Shown here piece by piece: positions 54,701 through 63,087 of a stretch of DNA of 64,000 bases (its first letter is position 1; every line of letters starts with the position of its first letter). The translations under genes were made by a program, and so were the position numbers. Source of the stretch: Leptolinea sp. UBA5203 (GTDB lineage Bacteria; Chloroflexota; Anaerolineae; Anaerolineales; Anaerolineaceae); NCBI GenBank assembly GCA_002412765.1, contig DHVR01000005.1, positions 1 to 64,000 on the forward strand, written 5' to 3'. The notes under the pieces are model-generated. The model did not search any database. It was not told where the DNA came from and saw nothing but the letters and a program-made list of their open reading frames with translations.

Positions 54701-57520
54701 CAGCCCGAGGATGGTCGAAGCCCCCATTTTTTGCCATGCATCAAAACGGCGGGACTGTAAACCAAATACTTTTGCGGTTTGAGCGGCTGTTGTCCATTGT
54801 AAAAGATTCTTGTGGCTGATTAACAAACGATATAGGGTGGTGAACGCCGCATCCAGGCAGATATAGGCTTCATAGGGGATGAATGCAATTGCCAGAACCC
54901 ATCGCAGGGTGTTCCACCACAAGGGCCGCAGCGCAATCCGTATATATTCTCCGCCGACAATTTGCATCGCGCTGTGCGCCAGGCTGGTGAGGAGGGGAAT
55001 CCCAAGCGCTAGAAGAACAATCCCTGTCCACAGACCGGCGAGAGAGGGCAGAAAAATCATGCCCAAAATAAAAATCATCATGAGGGCAGGTGCCAGCATG
55101 GAACGGCGTAAGTTATCAAACATCTTCCAGCGGCCGATGGTGGTAAAGGACAGATTTTTTCGGTTGGGCTGAAACAACCAGGGCAGGAGCTGCCAATCCC
55201 CGCGAATCCAACGCCGCTGACGGATGACCTGGATGAAATAATTTTGCGGGTAATCTTCAATCATGGTGATATCTGAGACCAACCCGGCGCGCCCCATCAA
55301 GCCTTCGAGCAGATCGTGGCTGAGGACCGTGTTTTCCGGTATGCGTCCGTGGATGGCACGTTCGAAAGCATCTACATCATAAATGCCTTTGCCGACGAAG
55401 ATACCTTCCCCAAAAAGATCTTGATAGGCATCGGAAACAGCCAGTGTGTATAGATCCAATCCGGTATCTCCAGCGAAGAATCGGGTGAACCAGGAATGAT
55501 TTGCACTTCTCGGGTGGATTTCCATCCGCGGCTGCAGGACGGTGTACCCGGAAATTACGTGCCCCGTTTTCTCATCAAAGCGAGCTTGATTCAATGGATG
55601 GGCCATGGTGCCAGCCAAACGGCAGGCTCCGCTGCGCGGCAAAATAGTATCGGTATCCAGGGTGATCACATAGCGAACTTTTTGCAGGGGAGATGTTCCA
55701 GCGATGAGTTCCTCTGTCAGGGAGGTAAAGGTCAACTTTGTCGCCCCGCGCAGGAGTTTATTCAACTCATGCAGTTTTCCGCGCTTGCGTTCCCAACCCA
55801 TCCAGCGCTCTTCGGATGGGTTCCACAAGCGCTTCCGGTGAAGGAAATAGAAGAGCGCATCTCCAGGTTGGCCTAACCCCGGGCTGACCTCGGGATCCTT
55901 CGGTAAAGGCGGACAATCATATTTAGCATTTAGTTCTGCGATCATTCGGGTGGCATAGGCCACCAGTTCTTCATCTTCAGGCAGGGTCTCGGTATATGCG
56001 TCGCGAAAATCGGTCAACATGGCAAAGTGCAGTCCCGGTTCAGGATTCCGCAGATAATGCAATTCCAATTGATTCGCGAGGGATTCAATCTCTTCATGAC
56101 TGGTTATCATGGATGGAATTACAATCAGCGTACGAAAGGGATCCGGAATCTCTTCTCTGAAATCTAATTTAGGCAGACCATGAGGCTGGATTAGCAGGGT
56201 GATTAACCAGTTAACCAGGCTGGTAGTCATAGTTAACACCGGGATCAAGGCTGCCAATGCGAGGAAAAAGGCAACGACTGAAAGCAGGGGCGCTCCCCAG
56301 GTAATGCCGGCAATATGCCAGATTGAAATGGAAGTGGACTGGATAATACCTTCAATCCATTCGGGTACCCGGGCGGCAGAGAAGATTAAAATATAAATCA
56401 ACGCCGCCAGGCCTGTTGTCACAGAAAGATAAAAACCACTGGCATGCAGCATGATCCAACGTTTAACTTTAGTTTTAAAATCCGGTTTATAACCAATCCG
56501 TCCTTCCAACACGGACCGGCCTTTCCCGATCAGGTATTCACCCACATGGGTAATTGGACGACTCACCCCGATATGCTCTGAAAGCGAGGTGCTTGCGAGG
56601 TTGATTAACATCCCGGCTATTTCGTTTTCATCATGGTCGGTGGCAAAGGCAAGCGTTTCAATTTCCTTTCGGTAATGATCGCGGGTTTTAAAATCCATCT
56701 GGACATATATTCCTGCTGGATCTTCCCGTAAGGTACGTTCCAGACAGCTTACGGATTCAAAAAAAATGCTCCAATTTTGTTCAGAGATCGTTCTCAGACT
56801 GAGGATGCTATTGGCAATCCTGTCATTGTTAGCGGTCTCATCCAGGTCACTTATCTGATTGGGTGAAACACTGGGGGAACCTGGTAATTTCATGTGGGTT
56901 GGTGGAAATTTAGGCGGGTTGGTTGGCGTGATGACGAAAACAAGGGCATCCGCCAGGAATTCAATCAGACAGTAACGCAAAAAAGTAGGCAAAGCCCACA
57001 ACTCACCCATAGTGAGGGGTGCTTGTTCCTGGAATTGGAGCAGAATGGTTTGCAGATCAATGGGATCCAGCAACAAATGTTGGTGAATGAGTATAGTGTG
57101 TGCAATGGCATAGATCCGCGAATAATCGTTCAAGCCATCCATGGTGAGTTTTGGAAGTTGTCGGTAATAACCAGGAGGTAAATCTTCTTCAATCTGAATC
57201 AGTGCCTGCCGGATAATGTAATAGTTATCCAGGACCCATTCGGAGGCATAGGTCAATGTAACTTCGTGTTTGGATGCTTCACTAAAGTAGCTATGAGCTT
57301 TATCCAACCACGATTCATATAACGCCAGATCGCGACCTGGCAAGCTGTACTTGGCAGGGGTTAAATTCAACCCATGTTTGGTTTTTATGGTTCTGGCTTC
57401 TCTATAATTAGCGACCAATGCATTAACCAGATCCAGCGTTTGTTCTGTTTTCGAGCCAAGTGTGTTTTCAATGGTGACAAAATCCAGTTTTGGCGTCAGC
57501 TCAAAGGGTTCGCCTTGCAT
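48704..57520 (-). CDS. Cyclic beta-glucan synthase-like giant enzyme (GT84-GH94), 2938 aa
   Basis: Membrane-bound NdvB-type protein. An N-terminal region and two or three helices (about 365-445) precede a GT-A synthase domain with VITLDTDTILP (about 622) and QRRWIRGDWQLLPWL (about 773). A further set of helices follows (about 820-1010). A glucoamylase-like domain has VVVGEYMAHHQGMILMAMAN (about 1570). Two beta-supersandwich regions then lead to a C-terminal GH94 phosphorylase domain with GGGDWNDGMNRVGENG (Asp near 2617). The domain order matches cyclic beta-1,2-glucan synthases, where the last domain sets ring or chain length by phosphorolysis. It is long even for the family. Product linkage is inferred from the family. 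It starts three bases after the end of the USP gene, so the two are co-transcribed. Confidence 0.9.
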   Translation of the reverse strand: MQGEPFELTPKLDFVTIENTLGSKTEQTLDLVNALVANYREARTIKTKHGLNLTPAKYSLPGRDLALYESWLDKAHSYFSEASKHEVTLTYASEWVLDNYYIIRQALIQIEEDLPPGYYRQLPKLTMDGLNDYSRIYAIAHTILIHQHLLLDPIDLQTILLQFQEQAPLTMGELWALPTFLRYCLIEFLADALVFVITPTNPPKFPPTHMKLPGSPSVSPNQISDLDETANNDRIANSILSLRTISEQNWSIFFESVSCLERTLREDPAGIYVQMDFKTRDHYRKEIETLAFATDHDENEIAGMLINLASTSLSEHIGVSRPITHVGEYLIGKGRSVLEGRIGYKPDFKTKVKRWIMLHASGFYLSVTTGLAALIYILIFSAARVPEWIEGIIQSTSISIWHIAGITWGAPLLSVVAFFLALAALIPVLTMTTSLVNWLITLLIQPHGLPKLDFREEIPDPFRTLIVIPSMITSHEEIESLANQLELHYLRNPEPGLHFAMLTDFRDAYTETLPEDEELVAYATRMIAELNAKYDCPPLPKDPEVSPGLGQPGDALFYFLHRKRLWNPSEERWMGWERKRGKLHELNKLLRGATKLTFTSLTEELIAGTSPLQKVRYVITLDTDTILPRSGACRLAGTMAHPLNQARFDEKTGHVISGYTVLQPRMEIHPRSANHSWFTRFFAGDTGLDLYTLAVSDAYQDLFGEGIFVGKGIYDVDAFERAIHGRIPENTVLSHDLLEGLMGRAGLVSDITMIEDYPQNYFIQVIRQRRWIRGDWQLLPWLFQPNRKNLSFTTIGRWKMFDNLRRSMLAPALMMIFILGMIFLPSLAGLWTGIVLLALGIPLLTSLAHSAMQIVGGEYIRIALRPLWWNTLRWVLAIAFIPYEAYICLDAAFTTLYRLLISHKNLLQWTTAAQTAKVFGLQSRRFDAWQKMGASTILGLLLATGLYFGTGIAGSSFSLVLLIASPVLFLWILSPIIVWWINRTIRIHPVILKEEQINLLRQVTRRTWGFFERFVGPEDHWLPPDHYQESPVGTIAHRTSPTNIGLLLTSTLAAYDLGYLDQLGLATRLGTTMDTLVQLERYRGHFMNWYGTLTLQPLYPRYISTVDSGNLAASFIITAQACKTMSDEPVFRWNLWQGYLDTVSNLTETLSGMRKPEFDQQVEKINQQIFAIRADILAVQWLPDQWHALFLKISGPSWKELSNRLMELVMVGSSAFDLQTLSKLQEVASQVERHHTAVERTITELVSWIPLFEKIPAWFNQSQFIQPMAELRTILSSNLSLGQIRGRVDEALGVIHQLQSNLGKGSVLVNSIQVPASWSDDAAKNWLNELEQAVHYADENSSALLTTYARIMNRADQFVNEMEFGFLYHQRRRVFHIGLNLDAGQLDHNYYDLLASEARIASIIAIAKGEVPQKHWLHLGRPVTRVEDSYVLLSWSGTMFEYLMPPLFLRSYPGTLLSDSTDGAVQHQIAYGKSKDIPWGISESGFYRFDASQNYQYRAFGVPGLGFKRGLADDLVIAPYASLMAISYAPREVVRNLASLIDLNGLGLYGVYESIDFTLERLTLNETSVVVGEYMAHHQGMILMAMANYFHNDIMVRRMHSDTRIQSVELLLQEQIPHAAPAQDPYAEDVKGVKRLTAAPIEIIPWRVPVRTPIPQVHLLSNGSYNVLISNMGGGYSSWKDLDLTRWQPDGVLDPWGTWIYIQELNNPSKLWSASHQPIPGAPEEMQITYFAHMAVFRRTENDITSTMEVTIAPDDPVEIRRVHLHNNRDSRRTLRLTSYGEVILTPQIADERHPAFNKLFIESEFIPELTLQIFTRRPRTPQEAPIFMGHMLVVEGIQGQARHEADRYRFIGRNQTMRTPDALTSSAYLSGTTGATLDPIFALGKEIELAPHESADLAYLTFAADSREGLMALAYRYNSWNLVVRSFHQSNIAAQTWLSKQVIDTQAFQNTLKLLSALVYSLKTMRAAPEIIATNLLGQHDLWRFGISGDDPILLIELENPKQLDLVHEALQVHKFLRSRKFSLDIVILNLQRTNYGAELNGMLYRMVSRFNGGEQLNQRGGIYILYADQMGVDEKNLLQTAARVILRGEKGSLNDQMPSYSMPVHHLPSLTYTREAEQNLAAASTPQTEPLAEISGLQFFNGYGGFSATGREYVIDLLPGRTTPAPWVNVIGYPGFGFMVSEAGSQCTWSVNSGQNRLTPWSNDPVSDPSGEALYLRDEETGEVWTPTPLPSGADQAYRVTHGAGYTIFDHISHGLRQNLTLFASPEDPVKIIHLKVENTLNYTRRITVTQYVEWVLGTTHAANMAYIIPEYDSTLECLLATNPYNADFSSRVAFLMASKPVHGLTADRTEFLGRSGSPASPIALHRLGLEARITPGEDPCAVLQLHLDLLPGASDEIYFVLGQGNNKEHALELVRKYHNPAYVGAAYERTHVFWDHLLDAVQVQTPEPATDLMLNRWMLYQTLSCRIWGRTGFYQSSGAFGFRDQLQDVLALLPIDPAITRSQILNAAQHQFEEGDVMHWWHPPVGRGVRTRFSDDLLWLPYVTARYIEVTGDTAFLDEQIPFRTAPHLEIGEAERSNEFHFGMQTQSLMEHCLRAIKKGTTSGPHGLPLMGGGDWNDGMNRVGENGQGESVWLAWFLCDVLKRFAVVCEKTGDTLTAQQYRESARKYALAVEQSAWDGAWYRRAYYDDGDTMGSSQDLECQIDTIAQSWAVLSGSGDPERSKLAMQSVLEKTIRSEDRLMLLFTPPFDQTAHDPGYIKGYLPGIRENGGQYTHGATWTAWAFAAMGDGKQAGALFNLLNPIYQSDSTEKVTVYRVEPYVVCADIYSKPPFVRRGGWTWYTGSAAWMYRLGLEAILGFKKIGDRLQMNPVIPPAWNGFTIRYRYKESVYVIQVFNPEHVSCHVQQMQLDGNSLEGDFIPLLNDKKEHQVVVILGT

Positions 57521-57522
57521 AA

Positions 57523-58611
57523 CTATCTTCCCCCGGATTTTTCGGCTGCAATTTCAGCCGCAGTTGGCTGAACCTGGGAGCGTTTAACATCCTGAATAAC
57601 CAGAACTGGTTTAGTGCCATGTTCCATATAGTTGCGCGAGATACTTCCATACGGCCAATTGGTTTGGCCGGTATTGCCGTGGGCACATAATACAACCAGG
57701 TCAATATTTTCATCTTGATTGGCCATTTCCTGGATGGCGGCTGAAACGCTATTATTTTCCTGGGTACGGACTTCACAATTCACGGGCACACGTACTTTCA
57801 TCTCATTCAGGTAATTCCGGACTGCCTGCCGGCTAATCTGCATGAGCTGATCTGTAAGTTGTTCTATTTCAAGGGGGTAGGGTTCAGGAATGGGTAATTC
57901 TGGCGGCTTAAGAACGGCGGCCAGAATTAATTTTGTTTGGGAATCATCAGGAAGGGGATCACTGGGTTGAAGGGCGTTTGGATGACTTTGCATGTCCAAT
58001 TGAGTTGAACTTTCACCTCTTACTAGCGCGATTCCTGCCGGTAAGGCGCATTCTGCCCGCCTTGAGCAGTCAATTGGCAGTAAAACATGGCGGTAATGAA
58101 TTCTGCCTTCTTCCTTCTCGGGCTGGTTATAGGCCCGAATAATTAAGACGGGCATATAAACCAGGTCCAATACCTTTTGGGTGACACTGCTAATATTCCA
58201 ACGGCTCAATCCGCCTGAGCCATGCGTGCTGGTGATCAGCAAATCGATGTTCTCGGTTTGAGCATAGTTGACAATATTTTCTGCGGGTTTACCCTCGCGG
58301 ATGGCATATTCCACTCTGGATTTTTTCTCATCCCTGGGTCTCGTAATGCTGATCCTGGGGGAAGGTGCTTTTTCACCCAGATTCTCGCGAATCCTTTTGG
58401 CAATCCCATTTAAATACATATCCGCTTTAGCCTTGCGGATTTGCCAATTTAATGGATTTACCGGATTTGGATTTTCATGATAAGAAGTAGGGTCCAGAAC
58501 CTGAAGAAGAATGATCGTTGAGCCAAAGATGCGGGCAAACTGTTCAGCATGAGGGATCGCTCGCTCGGCAAGCGTTGAACCATCCAGAGGGACAAGAATT
58601 CGGTAAAACAT
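57523..58611 (-). CDS. Tandem universal stress protein (two UspA domains), 362 aa
   Basis: Start at ATG 58611 behind TTGGAG. Domain 1 (about 1-165) begins MFYRILVPLDGSTLAERAIP and ends STHGSGGLSRWNISSVTQKVL, an ATP-binding type G-2x-G-9x-G-S pattern. Domain 2 (about 180-350) begins HYRHVLLPIDCSRRAECALP and ends AHGNTGQTNWPYGSISRNYM. Domain 2 has an insertion rich in Pro, Ser and Asn near residue 215. Such tandem USPs act as small-molecule or nucleotide sensors in stress. Immediate coupling to the glucan synthase gene suggests it modulates that enzyme or responds to the same osmotic stress, which is inference. Confidence 0.92.
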   Translation of the reverse strand: MFYRILVPLDGSTLAERAIPHAEQFARIFGSTIILLQVLDPTSYHENPNPVNPLNWQIRKAKADMYLNGIAKRIRENLGEKAPSPRISITRPRDEKKSRVEYAIREGKPAENIVNYAQTENIDLLITSTHGSGGLSRWNISSVTQKVLDLVYMPVLIIRAYNQPEKEEGRIHYRHVLLPIDCSRRAECALPAGIALVRGESSTQLDMQSHPNALQPSDPLPDDSQTKLILAAVLKPPELPIPEPYPLEIEQLTDQLMQISRQAVRNYLNEMKVRVPVNCEVRTQENNSVSAAIQEMANQDENIDLVVLCAHGNTGQTNWPYGSISRNYMEHGTKPVLVIQDVKRSQVQPTAAEIAAEKSGGR

Positions 58612-58845
58612 GGGAGACTCCAATCAATGCGAAGTGGTTGTATTTTGAATAACAAATATACTGAGAACTGTGCAAGCTGGAAAAACCTGGTTAGGTAGAT
58701 AAACCCTGCACTTCTTCAGTACTTTTATTCTATGAGGAAGGGGCTATTAATATCCCTGACAGAATCTATAAAATATCTTAATTTACCGGAGTCCAGGGTA
58801 TGGAATGGTTAGGCGATTAATGAGCTGATAAAAATGGAATTTTAA

Positions 58846-59910
58846 TTAAGTTGCATATTTTTCGAAAATAGTATTGAACAATTGATTGTTTTGGTTGAAA
58901 GCCGAAAGAATCTTTGGGTCAAAATGCTCTGGCAAAGTGCGCCCATCGCCATTTGCAATGATATCCATCGCTCTTTGATGCTCAAATGCGGGTTTATAAG
59001 GCCGTTTACTGCGAAGGGCGTCATAGACGTCGCAAATACTCATCACACGGGCTGCCAACGGAATCTCATCCCCAAGCTTTCCATTCGGATAACCGCCGCC
59101 ATCCCATTGTTCATGGTGATTGAGCGCAATTTCAGCGCCCATCCTGAGGTAGGTTGATTTGCTATTGCCAAGAATCTTGGAGCCCATCAAGGTGTGTCCC
59201 TGCATCACCTTCCACTCAGAGGGTGTCAAACTGGCAGGTTTGAGAAGAATATGATCCGGTATACCGATTTTTCCGATGTCATGCATCGGGCTGGAGAAAA
59301 AGATATTGTCAATAAACTCTTCATCCAGTCCGAGGATTTTACTAAGTTCAAGACAGAAATAGCCGATGCGCTGTACATGAGTTCCAAGATCAAGATCTTT
59401 GTGTTCTGCAGCACGCGTCATGGTAAAAATAGTTTCCAGATAACTTTTCTTAAGTTCAACTGTTCGTTCTATAACTTCTTGTTCCAAAGCTTGGTTGTAA
59501 TGCTGGAGTCTTTTATGGAGAAGACAACCCTCCAGCATGTTGCGTACTCGTACAAGTACCTCGGCGAGTTCAAAGGGTTTGCTGATAAAATCAGTGGCTC
59601 CAGCCTGCAGGGCACGCAGTTTATGGCCGGGTTGGGCAGTGATTACCAAAACAGGAAGATAACCATCTGAGTCAATATTTTTGAGGCCATCGATGACTTG
59701 AAATCCATCCATAACAGGCATCTGAAGATCAAGGAGAATTAAGTCGTAGTGAAATTTCAGGTGTAGCTTGCACACCTCACTGGAATTGGTTGTGGATGCA
59801 ACAGAAGCATAACCAGCACCACGCAGCATGCGCTCCAGTAACAGGATATTTACCTCTTGATCATCGACGATTAATATTTTGCCATTAAGAATTTGAGATG
59901 AACTTATCAT
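58846..59910 (-). CDS. Response regulator with HD-GYP phosphodiesterase domain, 354 aa
   Basis: Receiver domain (about 8-125): ILIVDDQEVNILLLERMLRG, phosphoacceptor Asp in LILLDLQMPVMDGFQVI, and LVITAQPG with the KPFELAEVLVRV end. A coiled linker ERTVELKKSYLE leads to an HD-GYP domain (about 165-345): TRAAEHKDLDLGTHVQRIGY, SPMHDIGKIGIPDHIL, and HHEQWDGGGYPNGK with GYP in the canonical position. It lacks only extras beyond the core. It would degrade cyclic di-GMP when phosphorylated. It follows the hybrid kinase gene by 15 bases and is probably its output. Confidence 0.95.
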   Translation of the reverse strand: MISSSQILNGKILIVDDQEVNILLLERMLRGAGYASVASTTNSSEVCKLHLKFHYDLILLDLQMPVMDGFQVIDGLKNIDSDGYLPVLVITAQPGHKLRALQAGATDFISKPFELAEVLVRVRNMLEGCLLHKRLQHYNQALEQEVIERTVELKKSYLETIFTMTRAAEHKDLDLGTHVQRIGYFCLELSKILGLDEEFIDNIFFSSPMHDIGKIGIPDHILLKPASLTPSEWKVMQGHTLMGSKILGNSKSTYLRMGAEIALNHHEQWDGGGYPNGKLGDEIPLAARVMSICDVYDALRSKRPYKPAFEHQRAMDIIANGDGRTLPEHFDPKILSAFNQNNQLFNTIFEKYAT

Positions 59911-59925
59911 GACAATTCCTGTTTC

Positions 59926-62463
59926 TTATATACCTCTTTCAGAATACTTATCTGAAAATTTCAAGGCGACATGCAAAGCCTCCATGAACTCATCAATCTT
60001 GATCGGTTTGGTGATATAGCGAAAGAAACCCGCCTCCAGACCTTTCTTAACATCACGCGGCATGGCATTGGCGCTGATGGCAATCACCGGAATATGAGCT
60101 GTATCCGGGTCTGAATGCAAGATCTTCAGGGCTTCATACCCATTGATATCCGGGAGGTTGATGTCCATCATGATCACATCTGGCAGGGATGCGCAAGCGA
60201 TTTCAATTCCGCTGTTTCCGTTCATTGCGGTTAAGAGCTGCATATCTTGGTGCCGCTCAATTATTTGTTGAACAAGCACCAAATTTGCTGGATTGTCTTC
60301 AACATAGAGTAGCGTGAAAAATTTCTCACCAGGATCCACAAAAGGCTGAGTCGAATCATTGTCCTCGCCTGGTTTAAAGACTATATATGGCTCAGCAACT
60401 GAGTTCAATTCGAACCAAAACATGCTGCCTTTACCCAACGTGCTTTCCACGCCAATCTCCCCCCCCATTAATTCAACCAGGCGTTTGGCCACCACCAGAC
60501 CGATACCTGTGCCTTCCACATTGCCTACTTCCTGTCCGAGTCGATTAAAGGACTGAAATAATTGATTGATCTGGGACTGGGACAATCCGGCTCCTGTATC
60601 CATAATGCTTACGCGAACACGTCCGGACAATCTTTTTGTGCATTCCACCATGACCGTGCCTTGAGCAGAGTTGTATTTAATGGCATTAGTAAGCAGATTG
60701 ATGATCACCTGCTTAACCCTTGTGCGATCTGCCTTGACAAAGAAAGGAATATCGGACTTGGGGTAGAGCATGGTTATTCCGTTTTGCTGTGCCTGAGATT
60801 CAACGATGCTCTCACATTCAAGCATTACTTCAGACAACCATACAGGTTCAGGGGAGATAGCTACCTGACCAGATTCGATCTTGGCAAGGTCAAGAATTTC
60901 ATCGATCAGTTTTAAAAGATGCCATCCAGCCTGCAGAATTTGGCTGAGGCTTTGCATCTGGACTGGGGATGGGGGTGGGGAGTCTGATTCCATCAATTGG
61001 GCGAAACCGAGAATGGCATTGAGGGGGCTGCGCAGCTCATGGCTCATGCTGGAAAGAAAATCCGATTTGGCGAGATTGGCTTTTTCTGCCCCAGCCCATG
61101 CATTTTCCAACTCGATATTTTTTTCCTGCAGCACCTTATCCAGGCGGTTTCTTTCGGTTACATCCCGAGCGGCGGCAAACATGCCCTGTAACTTTCGATC
61201 CCGATCATAAAAGGTGGTTGCATTGTAAGAGACCACGGTTTCCCTGCCATCTCTGGCCCGCGCAGTAAGTTCGTAGTCGGTTATCTTTTTTTCACTTAAG
61301 ACCAATTTAATACTATTTTCAGCCCGTTCCGGGTCGGTAAAGTAGTTCTTGAAGGGAGCACCAATTAATTCATCGCGGGTGCAATCCGTTAAAGCCTCCA
61401 TTTGTTTGTTTACATCGGTAATAATGCCTGAAGGATCGGTGGTCATTAATGCATCCGTATTGGATTCGAATAAAGAGCGAGTGTAAAACTGTTGGTCCCG
61501 CAGACGCTGACCCAGAAGCTCTTGTTCCGCCTCAATTTGTTTACGAGCGGTATTATCGGTGCCGATCAGCAGGTAACCGATAATGGTATTCTGATCATCT
61601 CGCAGTGCCGTGACCGACACCACAGCCGGAAAACGGCTTCCGTCCTTGCGGATATACGTTAATTCATAGATGTCTTCAATGCCACGGGATGCCTTGAAAA
61701 CCAATGCTTCGAATCCTGGTGTAATGGTGGTGGATAGCTCAAGGCTTAAGGTTTTTGCCCGGGTGATTAATTCCTGTGGATCGGAAATATCAGCCGGGGT
61801 AATTTTATTCATGACTTCGGTAGCCGTATAACCCAGCATACGCTCAGCCCCGACATTAAAAATTTGAATGACACCCTTCTCATCCGTGGCGATGCTGGAG
61901 AAGTTGGCGCTGTTGAAAATTGCATTTTGCAATGCACCGGCTTTGATCAGCGCCTCTTCGGCCTGCTTTCGGGCTGTATTATCGGTGCCGATCAGCAGGT
62001 AACCGATAATGTTGTCCTGATCATCACGCAGCGCTGTTACCGATACGACAGCAGGAAAACGGCTGCCGTCCTTGCGGATATACGTTAATTCATAGATGTC
62101 TTCAATTCCGCGTGATGCTTTATAAACCAGAGCTTCAAATCCTGGCTTTATGGTCATTGAGAATTCAAGGCTCAGTTTCTTAGCGCGAGTGATTAATTCC
62201 TGGGAATCAGAAATATCAGCCGGTGTAATTTTATTTATTACTTCGGGAGCAGTATACCCCAGCATTCGCTCAGCCCCGACATTAAAAATTTGAATGACGC
62301 CCTTCTCATCTGTGGCGATGCTCGAGAAGTTGGCGCTGTTGAATATCGCCTGCTGTAGACGACCAGTTTTCAATAAGGGTTTTTGAGGATAGAATTGCAG
62401 ACCTTCTTCTACTGATCCAGCATCGGGGATGGGCTTCGGGGGGATACGAACTTCTATGGCCAT
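59926..62463 (-). CDS. Hybrid sensor histidine kinase with three PAS domains and a receiver, 845 aa
   Basis: Soluble protein: no membrane helix is visible. PAS 1 (about 36-165) and PAS 2 (about 178-307) are nearly identical, each with NSANFSSIATDEKGVIQIFN and RKDGSRFPAVVSVTALRDDQ. PAS 3 (about 325-445) is different. A HisKA domain has LSSMSHELRSPLNAILGFAQ (His about 473). The HATPase has NLLTNAIKYNSAQGTV, DTGAGLSQ, GTGIGLVVAKRLVELMGG. A C-terminal receiver has DVIMMDINLPDINGYE (Asp about 766). It partners with the downstream HD-GYP regulator. No start alternative is better supported. Confidence 0.95.
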   Translation of the reverse strand: MAIEVRIPPKPIPDAGSVEEGLQFYPQKPLLKTGRLQQAIFNSANFSSIATDEKGVIQIFNVGAERMLGYTAPEVINKITPADISDSQELITRAKKLSLEFSMTIKPGFEALVYKASRGIEDIYELTYIRKDGSRFPAVVSVTALRDDQDNIIGYLLIGTDNTARKQAEEALIKAGALQNAIFNSANFSSIATDEKGVIQIFNVGAERMLGYTATEVMNKITPADISDPQELITRAKTLSLELSTTITPGFEALVFKASRGIEDIYELTYIRKDGSRFPAVVSVTALRDDQNTIIGYLLIGTDNTARKQIEAEQELLGQRLRDQQFYTRSLFESNTDALMTTDPSGIITDVNKQMEALTDCTRDELIGAPFKNYFTDPERAENSIKLVLSEKKITDYELTARARDGRETVVSYNATTFYDRDRKLQGMFAAARDVTERNRLDKVLQEKNIELENAWAGAEKANLAKSDFLSSMSHELRSPLNAILGFAQLMESDSPPPSPVQMQSLSQILQAGWHLLKLIDEILDLAKIESGQVAISPEPVWLSEVMLECESIVESQAQQNGITMLYPKSDIPFFVKADRTRVKQVIINLLTNAIKYNSAQGTVMVECTKRLSGRVRVSIMDTGAGLSQSQINQLFQSFNRLGQEVGNVEGTGIGLVVAKRLVELMGGEIGVESTLGKGSMFWFELNSVAEPYIVFKPGEDNDSTQPFVDPGEKFFTLLYVEDNPANLVLVQQIIERHQDMQLLTAMNGNSGIEIACASLPDVIMMDINLPDINGYEALKILHSDPDTAHIPVIAISANAMPRDVKKGLEAGFFRYITKPIKIDEFMEALHVALKFSDKYSERGI
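61551..62402 (-). repeat. Tandem duplication of a PAS-encoding segment, 426-bp period
   Basis: The string TATTATCGGTGCCGATCAGC recurs at 61551 and 61977, 426 bases (142 codons) apart, inside the hybrid kinase gene. Long stretches of each copy are the same at nucleotide level, including third codon positions. Confidence 0.9.
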
Positions 62464-63087
62464 TCTTCACTTCACTTTAAACACTAATAAAGCATCCAGA
62501 TTGCCAATTGAAATGGGCAATATACAGGTAACCGAACTTTAATGACATTGTCGGATAATCCGTCACATCATCGAGGATTTCACTTTTATCCTATGCAAAT
62601 GCGGCTATAACCGTCCCTAATAAAAACTAAATAAATCCTATTATTCATCTACTAATAAAAAAAGGGAAATTATTTGGCCCCAAAAGATATCGCAGGCTTA
62701 TCCTTCTTAACGGTAATGAGAATGTTAAAGAATGGGCACAAAAAGTATGATTTAATTTCGTTAACACCGTTGTATAATAAAAACGAGGGTATTGAATATC
62801 AATGAAATAGGTCAGACCCAAAATAATAATCAAGCAAATAAGTCTTGATATCTGCCGTAACTCTCAAATTCCTGGAACTGCACACCTTGTTTTGAAACCA
62901 TTCGGGACGATACCAATACACTCATAAGAGTTCGGGGCAGTTCTGAAGATAAGTATCGAACGTATTTCAATCGGAATTGTCTGGTATAGTTCTAGTTAAC
63001 ATAGCATCATTATTGGATTTACTTATCCGGCCGCATTTTTCGCAGGATAGAAATTGTGGAGTATTGGATATTTCAAGAAAAGCCTAA
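62464..63087. other. Divergent intergenic region, no gene found
   Basis: About 620 A+T-rich bases between the minus-strand hybrid kinase and the plus-strand PAS/GAF gene. No RNA gene, hairpin terminator or open frame with a binding site is convincing. It presumably holds both promoters. Confidence 0.5.
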
